DNA from: Pseudomonadota bacterium
GTDB taxonomy: Bacteria > Myxococcota_A > Bradymonadia > UBA4248
DNA length: 9,994 bases
NCBI GenBank assembly: GCA_009786045.1
Contig: WQTY01000046.1
Span: forward strand, 1 to 9,994
Reading direction: 5' to 3'
How positions within the stretch are numbered: the stretch's first letter is position 1; every line of letters starts with the position of its first letter. The notes beneath the pieces are model-generated. The model searched no databases, was not told the origin of the DNA, and saw nothing but the letters and a program-made list of their open reading frames with translations. Positions 5,621 to 9,994 of this stretch are shown here, piece after piece. Both the position numbers and the translations under genes were made by a program.

Positions 5621-7651
5621 CTAAACCGTCCAGCGGCGGTGATACGTGAACCACTCTAAAAACAGGGCTAAAGCCACCAACAGGCATGCCAGCACCCAAA
5701 TATGCTGCGCTGATCTCGGCAGGCGTGACAAAAATGCCAAAAATGCCCCCTCCTCTTCCGGCACGGGTTCAAGCCAGGTCGAAGCCCGATGCAGCGAACT
5801 TTCCAGTCGAATCACCGGCCGCATCAAATCCGACTCCCGCGCATTGCCAAAGTTAGCGGCAAATGTCACCACGCGCGTGAGATCCGCCGCATCGCGCAAC
5901 TCATAAAATCCCGCCTCATCGCCATACGCCGTCATGACGCCTTCATACGCTACCAGACCCTCGTGCACGCGGCCCGAGGGCGTTTTCAAATTCCCGCGAA
6001 CCATCCCGGGGTTTACCCGCACATGCCACGCTTCCCCCGTCGCATACCCAAGCAGGGGCTGCGACGACTCATCCATGAGCCAGTCCACGATGTTAATGAT
6101 GAGCACAGGCAGGGCCACGCGGAAGATCAGGTCCGACTCGACAAGGCTGAACCCAATGGCCACCAAACGCTGGTGGTCGCGCTTTCGCGTCGCAATGAGC
6201 GCCCCTTCTATTGCGCGCAGCACGACATCATCCTGTGAGACGCCGCTAAAGACATGCGCCTGCGAAATGTTAAGGTTCCTCAGGCTCAGCCACCTGGCAA
6301 TGCTGTGGCGCGCATTGACGCGCTCAATGATCGGGTTCCTCACCCATTTTGCCGGAAACGGGCTATAAGCGAGCGTGGGGTTGATAAACACTGCTCGCCC
6401 TGCCCAGTCATCGTCGATGTGGACTGAGGACAGCGCGTGATGGGAGTTGTCCAGAATGACAATGTCGTATTGACCTGCCAGCGCCGAAAGCGAAACCTGA
6501 CCATCGACCATGATCTCGGGCGCATCCGGCCTGATAAATCTGACGCTGTAATTTTCGTTCAGGAGAAGGGCCGCTTCCAGAAACAAATTGCCGGAAGTGA
6601 CGCAGGCAATGCGCGGCCTGGCAAAGTCCGGGATATAGGCATAGGCGACATCATCCTCCGGCATAATATCCTGCAAATCCGCGGGATCAACAAGGCGAAT
6701 CCTGGCGGCAATGCGCCCCGAACTCAGCGGCAGGTTCTCATACACCCGAACCTCGGAACTCTCGGAAGCCAGGGTCAGGCGTTTTCTGTCGATAAGTATT
6801 TTATCTCCCGCCTCCGTCAGTTGGAACATATCTGCGCCCAGGCCCCATATCTCCAAATCCAGTGTGACGGGCTGATCAAACCCGTTATGAACCTCGACAA
6901 AAACCTCAAACCCCATCCGGTTGGCAATATACCGCCGGGCATTAAAGCGCGTGACAGAGAGATTCCCTGCAGGTGCACCCACGACATGCGATACAAAAGC
7001 CACCTCGGCATGAAGGGTATCAAGATCGATGGCATCCGGGGCAAACTGGCCGTCCGTCAGAAGATGAATCTCAGAAAGATCTCGCTCCCGGAGCAGGCTC
7101 TTCGCAAGCTCAAAGGCCTTCCCGACGTCATCCGAGGCGGCTCGCGCTGAAACACTGCCAAGCACACGCGTCAGTGCTTCCCTGTCGCCCGAAAATGGCC
7201 CCGAAATCGAACCCACGTGCCCCGCCGCTTCCACCAGCACGACCCGATCACCCGGGCGCATCGCATCCATAAGGCGCTGTGCCTCCAAAAGCGCACAATC
7301 CAGCCGCCTTCCGCACGTGCTGTCTGGCTGCGTCGCCATCATCGACGCCGATGTGTCGATCAAAATCACCGCATGCCGCCCGGGCACATCTTCCACCTCC
7401 GGCCTCGGATCCATCAAAGCCAGTGCCACGAGCCCAACGATGACCATCCAAAGCAGAAAACTGATCAGACGCCGAAGAATTTCCGTCCAGCGACGCCTCG
7501 GCGCGGTATGCAGAATCTGCTTCCAGATCCCAAGATACGCCACCTCAACCGTTCGCCGACGCACGCGCAATAAATACAATACGATCAAAATAAGCGCGAT
7601 AACGCCAACCACAGGCAACAATATCTGCGGCGAATAGCCATTCCAAATCAT
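5621..7651 (-). CDS. BatA-like membrane protein with VWA domain
   Basis: This 676-residue membrane protein has two N-terminal membrane segments (about 9-29 and 61-81) separated by a basic stretch, the pattern of the BatA/aerotolerance N-terminal domain. A VWA domain follows (about 93-220) with a complete metal-site motif, D99-T-S101-A-S103, and LLTDGQ at 197-202. Next come a beta-rich section (about 230-320) and a Rossmann-like, glutamine-amidotransferase-like section (about 345-530, including IACVTSG, YDIVILDN and FSLVESDL). A last membrane segment lies near 648-667, with a short basic tail. GAGG sits six bases before the ATG. Such proteins often accompany MoxR and DUF58 genes and are thought to aid envelope or metal-dependent protein maturation; the substrate here is unknown. 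It is separated from DUF58 by 259 bp of hairpin repeats, so expression may not be strictly coupled. The family is clear, the function inferred. Confidence 0.9.
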   Translation of the reverse strand: MIWNGYSPQILLPVVGVIALILIVLYLLRVRRRTVEVAYLGIWKQILHTAPRRRWTEILRRLISFLLWMVIVGLVALALMDPRPEVEDVPGRHAVILIDTSASMMATQPDSTCGRRLDCALLEAQRLMDAMRPGDRVVLVEAAGHVGSISGPFSGDREALTRVLGSVSARAASDDVGKAFELAKSLLRERDLSEIHLLTDGQFAPDAIDLDTLHAEVAFVSHVVGAPAGNLSVTRFNARRYIANRMGFEVFVEVHNGFDQPVTLDLEIWGLGADMFQLTEAGDKILIDRKRLTLASESSEVRVYENLPLSSGRIAARIRLVDPADLQDIMPEDDVAYAYIPDFARPRIACVTSGNLFLEAALLLNENYSVRFIRPDAPEIMVDGQVSLSALAGQYDIVILDNSHHALSSVHIDDDWAGRAVFINPTLAYSPFPAKWVRNPIIERVNARHSIARWLSLRNLNISQAHVFSGVSQDDVVLRAIEGALIATRKRDHQRLVAIGFSLVESDLIFRVALPVLIINIVDWLMDESSQPLLGYATGEAWHVRVNPGMVRGNLKTPSGRVHEGLVAYEGVMTAYGDEAGFYELRDAADLTRVVTFAANFGNARESDLMRPVIRLESSLHRASTWLEPVPEEEGAFLAFLSRLPRSAQHIWVLACLLVALALFLEWFTYHRRWTV

Positions 7652-7665
7652 GCTAACCTCTTATT

Positions 7666-7726
7666 TTTTCTTTTGTGGGGGAACGCGTTCCCCCACACCC
7701 CCTGCGATACTTCGTATCGCTTGTGG
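7666..7726 (+). repeat. Two-hairpin repeat, left copy
   Basis: A T-rich lead precedes a perfect 24-bp palindrome (7674-7697, arm TGTGGGGGAACG). Next comes the spacer CACCCCCT and a second hairpin (GCGATAC 7704-7710, loop TTC, GTATCGC 7714-7720), then TTGTGG. The 7850-7910 unit has the same layout in reverse. On the minus strand the palindrome is followed by an A-rich stretch and then the VWA gene's ribosome binding site, so it does not resemble a terminator for that strand. Confidence 0.75.
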
Positions 7727-7849
7727 ATGGAGGACGAAGTACATCATTTTTGGCCAAAACTGTCGCCTTTTGTAACGGCTTTTAACCAGCTTTTCTTCTG
7801 TCTGCCATGCGAAGCACGTGGCCTCAAACGATACACTATGCCACTTCCC

Positions 7850-7910
7850 ACACAGGCAATGCGCAGCATTGCAGGGGGTGTGGGGGAGCAATGCTCCCCC
7901 ACAAAAAAAA
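7850..7910 (-). repeat. Two-hairpin repeat, right copy (inverted)
   Basis: Read on the minus strand, eight Ts lead into arms TGTGGGGGAGCA (plus-strand complements 7879-7890 and 7892-7903, one central base). The same CACCCCCT spacer follows, then a hairpin with arms GCAATGC and GCATTGC (7856-7872), then CTGTG. Compared with the left copy, the second stem differs at two base pairs and both changes are compensated on the opposite arm. It starts directly at the DUF58 stop codon (TAG then eight Ts). Confidence 0.75.
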
Positions 7911-8822
7911 CTACTTAAGGAATCCGCCTGCGCGGAAAATTTTCAGGACGATTTCATCGAAGGGCAGGTCGACGGGTGTTCGGAAGTAGAGCATATGGCG
8001 TTTGACGCAGTAGCTTTCGATTTGCCGGCACTGTGCGTCATAGGCGCGCGCATACTGTGTCAGGATGCCGGGTGTCATGGTCAGCGTAAGGGCTTCGCCC
8101 GTTTCCGCATCGACCAGTGAGACATCGCCGCGGGCAGAAATATTGCGCTCGGCGGGGTCTTCGATGTGCACGGCATAGGTTTCGAATTGCTGGTAGTGCA
8201 GAAAATTGAGGGCATTTTCGAACCCGCCGGGATTGTAAAAATCGCTCAATACGACCGCCAGACCACGGCGCCGGCTACTGTCTGAAAATCGCCTGAAAGC
8301 CTCCTCAAAACTCGTCCCCCCGCCCGATTCGAGCCCCTCCAGAAAATGAAATACCTTAAAAATCTGGCCCCGGCCGCTCAGAGGCAAAAGCCTGCCGACG
8401 ATCTTGTCGCTGTAGGCAAAGAGGCTGACCCTGTCCATATTACACAGGCCGATATACGCAAGCGCCGCCGCCATGCGCTGGGCATAGCGCAGCTTCGCCC
8501 CCGTCCCATAGCGCATCGACGCAGACACATCGATCAGGAAGGCAATCTGAAGATCCTCTTTCTCTTCAAAAAGCCGGACCAGGAGTTTCTCCGTCCGCCC
8601 GAACACGCGCCAGTCGAGAGCGCGAAAGTCATCCCCGGGGGCATAGTTCCGATAATCCGCAAACTCAATGCCTGCGGCGACCTTGCGGGTCTTGCGATCG
8701 GCCCGCAGGCGGCCCGTAAACACCTTCTTCGACATGACATAGAGGTATTCGATCTTCTTCAGGAATTCCTCGTCGAAAAGCGCCTGCGGCGACGCCTCCT
8801 GCATGCCACCACTTGCGCGCAT
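7911..8822 (-). CDS. DUF58 domain-containing protein
   Basis: This 303-residue protein has no signal peptide or membrane segment. It shows the DUF58 hallmark YRNYAPGDDFRALDWRVFGR (about 57-76), then KLLVRLFEEKED and a VWA-like core with the metal-site motif D98-V-S100-A-S102 in FLIDVSASM. GGGTSFEEAF (about 167-176) and VVLSDFYNPGG (about 190-200) provide the other metal-site loops. Members are nearly always encoded beside MoxR ATPases and probably act with them as a partner or substrate adaptor; the biochemical role is not established. The start is 4 bp after the moxR stop, which implies translational coupling. An ATG seven codons in (8804) is an alternative start. The stop codon abuts the inverted repeat. 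Confidence 0.93.
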   Translation of the reverse strand: MRASGGMQEASPQALFDEEFLKKIEYLYVMSKKVFTGRLRADRKTRKVAAGIEFADYRNYAPGDDFRALDWRVFGRTEKLLVRLFEEKEDLQIAFLIDVSASMRYGTGAKLRYAQRMAAALAYIGLCNMDRVSLFAYSDKIVGRLLPLSGRGQIFKVFHFLEGLESGGGTSFEEAFRRFSDSSRRRGLAVVLSDFYNPGGFENALNFLHYQQFETYAVHIEDPAERNISARGDVSLVDAETGEALTLTMTPGILTQYARAYDAQCRQIESYCVKRHMLYFRTPVDLPFDEIVLKIFRAGGFLK

Positions 8823-8826
8823 AACG

Positions 8827-9825
8827 CTACCTGGCCTCCGTTTCGGGCGTCTGGCGGATCAGATCTTCGATAATCGCATCCGTGCGAATACCTTCTGCTT
8901 CGCCCTCGAAGTTGAGAATGATCCGGTGGCGAAGCGCAGGCAGCGCTGCAAAACGCACATCCTCATTCGACACGCTGAAACGCCCCTCCGAGATCGCACG
9001 AATCTTGGCAGCCTTTATAATCGCCTGCGCACCGCGCGGGCTCGATCCAAAGCGCACATACTGTTTAACCTGCTTTGTCGGTTTGCCCATTTCAGGATGC
9101 GTGCCAAGCATGATGCGAAGGGCATAGCCCTGAACGTGGTCGGCGATGGGCACCTCCGCCACAAGTGATCTCAGCGAAAGAATCTCTTCCCGCGTCATCA
9201 CCGCACGAATTTTCGGTTCATGCCCGGACGTCGTACGCCGCAATATCTCGTGCAAATCCTCTTTGGTCGGAAACGGCACGTTGAGTTTGAACAAAAATCT
9301 GTCCAGCTGCGCCTCGGGCAGCGGGTACGTCCCTTCCATCTCAAGGGGGTTCTGCGTTGCCATGACAAAAAACGGCGCTTCGAGGCGATAAGTGGTGCTG
9401 CCAACGGTCACGCTCTTCTCCTGCATGGCCTCAAGAAGTGCCGCCTGCGTTTTGGGCGTGGCACGATTGATCTCATCCGCCAGCAGAATGTTCGTAAATA
9501 CGGGCCCCTTCTGAAACTCAAACCGCTTGTTGCCGCGCTCATCCTCGACAATCATATTGGTGCCAATGATATCACTCGGCATAAGATCGGGCGTAAACTG
9601 CACGCGCCCGAAACGGCAATCCAGCGCCGCCGCCAGCGTGCGAACCAGCATCGTCTTGCCCAGCCCGGGCACGCCCTCAAGCAAAACCTGACCATCGGCA
9701 AGCAGACACAAAATGACACCGTCGATGATGTCGCGCTGACCGACAATCATCTGCCCAATCTCTTCTCTGAGCACTGCGATCTTCTCTCGAAACTCCGCCA
9801 CCACGCGCCCAATATCTCTCTCCAT
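8827..9825 (-). CDS. moxR: MoxR family AAA+ ATPase
   Basis: The product is 332 residues with the chosen start, typical for the family. The AAA_3 core is complete: Walker A GVPGLGKT (about 51-58), the FTPDLMPSDIIGT segment (about 77-89), Walker B LLADE (114-118), sensor 1 in ATQNP (N159), the PEAQLDRF arginine (R176) and the sensor 2 region with SSPRGAQ in the C-terminal lid. MoxR ATPases are chaperone-like proteins that help assemble or activate metal-dependent and envelope proteins, usually with VWA-domain partners; both partner types follow here. I chose the ATG at 9825 because GGGAG lies six bases before it. A GTG at 9882 is in frame but would overlap a possible -10 box and adds residues without family likeness. 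It is the first gene of its block. Confidence 0.95.
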   Translation of the reverse strand: MERDIGRVVAEFREKIAVLREEIGQMIVGQRDIIDGVILCLLADGQVLLEGVPGLGKTMLVRTLAAALDCRFGRVQFTPDLMPSDIIGTNMIVEDERGNKRFEFQKGPVFTNILLADEINRATPKTQAALLEAMQEKSVTVGSTTYRLEAPFFVMATQNPLEMEGTYPLPEAQLDRFLFKLNVPFPTKEDLHEILRRTTSGHEPKIRAVMTREEILSLRSLVAEVPIADHVQGYALRIMLGTHPEMGKPTKQVKQYVRFGSSPRGAQAIIKAAKIRAISEGRFSVSNEDVRFAALPALRHRIILNFEGEAEGIRTDAIIEDLIRQTPETEAR

Positions 9826-9870
9826 GCGACTCCCCTTCACGCTCTTGCCTGCAGCAACGCAAGTGCCTGG

Positions 9871-9899
9871 ATCATAACACACATGGCACGACGGGCGAA
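9871..9899 (-). promoter_or_regulatory. Possible moxR promoter
   Basis: On the minus strand TATGAT (9871-9876) is a good -10 match, preceded 17-18 bp upstream by a weak -35 (TTCGCC, three of six). A start near 9864 would give a leader of about 40 nt before the moxR ATG, containing its ribosome binding site. No other promoter is obvious between moxR and the repeat at 9925-9994. The evidence is modest. Confidence 0.4.
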
Positions 9900-9924
9900 C
9901 ACAGTTTGCCCCTGCATGGGATGA

Positions 9925-9994
9925 TTTTTTGAGGGGGCCGCGCCCCCTGCGCCGCTATCGGCTGTCGGGCGACCGTCCCGGTCGCCCCTACAGG
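9925..9994. repeat. Composite hairpin repeat (right window edge)
   Basis: Six Ts precede a hairpin with arms AGGGGGC (9932-9938) and GCCCCCT (9942-9948). A small stem follows (GCCG 9951-9954, CGGC 9959-9962), then a perfect 9-bp hairpin (GGGCGACCG 9967-9975, loop TCC, CGGTCGCCC 9979-9987), ending CGCCCCTACA. The first two parts resemble the two-hairpin repeats at 7666-7910. The last part matches the palindrome plus CCTACA at 47-73. It lies upstream of moxR and may continue past the window. Confidence 0.65.

Larger units (their letters stand above)
7666..7910. mobile_element. Possible MITE-like element with hairpin-bearing inverted ends
   Basis: Two related repeat units in opposite orientation (7666-7726 and 7850-7910) bound a 123-bp core, giving a unit with outer ends TTTTTTCTTTTGTGGGGGA and, read inward from the other side, TTTTTTTTGTGGGGGA. 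It separates DUF58 and the VWA gene in a cluster whose other junction is only 4 bp. The core holds a 12-bp palindrome (TTTTGGCCAAAA, 7748-7759) and no convincing gene. No target-site duplication is evident. It may be a non-autonomous element, or two independent repeats that landed head to head. Confidence 0.4.

Noticed and set aside
7674..7903. The GTGGGGGA palindromes as terminators for DUF58
   Set aside because: On the coding (minus) strand the T-run comes before, not after, the hairpin in the right copy, and the left copy is followed by As.
7661..7918. Two short overlapping frames of 76 and 81 codons, one per strand
   Set aside because: They consist largely of the inverted hairpin repeats, with similar ends caused by the repeat; there is no ribosome binding site or domain support.
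9826..9882. Extended moxR start at a GTG (9882)
   Set aside because: It has no good ribosome binding site, overlaps the likely -10 box, and adds residues atypical of the family, while the ATG at 9825 has GGGAG at ideal spacing.
9220..9924. A 234-codon plus-strand open frame
   Set aside because: It is antisense to moxR, whose AAA+ motifs are intact; nothing supports it as a protein.

Overview
The window carries a conserved bacterial housekeeping locus, and every recognisable gene lies on the minus strand. Read in the direction of transcription (high to low coordinates) there are two blocks. The first (9825 to 5621) is a MoxR AAA+ ATPase, a DUF58 protein and a BatA-like membrane protein with a von Willebrand A (VWA) domain. 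The second (5474 to 168) is the translation and secretion cluster: tRNA-Thr(TGT), tRNA-Tyr(GTA), a second identical tRNA-Tyr(GTA), tRNA-Gly(TCC), tRNA-Thr(GGT), tuf, tRNA-Trp(CCA), secE, nusG, rplK, rplA, rplJ, rplL. Apart from the doubled tRNA-Tyr and the added tRNA-Trp, this matches the E. coli order thrU-tyrU-glyT-thrT-tufB-secE-nusG-rplKAJL.

The organism is a Gram-negative-type bacterium with moderately high GC content. The NusG, L7/L12 and EF-Tu sequences look proteobacterial in a broad sense, and SecE has the three-membrane-segment form known from E. coli. None of the five tRNA types encodes its CCA end, which argues against an enteric gammaproteobacterium. A deltaproteobacterial-type lineage is my best guess, but this is impression only.

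Control elements are clear in the second block. A near-consensus sigma-70 promoter (TTGACG, 17 bp, TATAAG) with an upstream A-tract and a GC-rich discriminator lies just before the first tRNA. A hairpin with a U-tract separates tRNA-Trp from secE and runs directly into the secE ribosome binding site. A terminator-like hairpin follows rplA and is itself followed by an L10-leader-like region before rplJ. A strong GAAA-loop terminator follows rplL. rpoB, the usual next gene, does not begin in the remaining 167 bp.

The first block is a tight moxR-DUF58 pair (4 bp apart), then 259 bp of hairpin-rich repeat DNA, then the VWA gene. Such MoxR/DUF58/VWA sets are thought to act in envelope protein maturation or stress tolerance; nothing ties them functionally to the translation genes.

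No cryptic system, CRISPR array, phage gene or transposase is visible. The most unusual material is the repeat DNA: an inverted pair of two-hairpin repeats between DUF58 and the VWA gene whose arms differ by compensatory changes, and composite hairpin repeats at both window ends that share a CGCCCCTACA flank. No gene-free stretch exceeds 300 bp.
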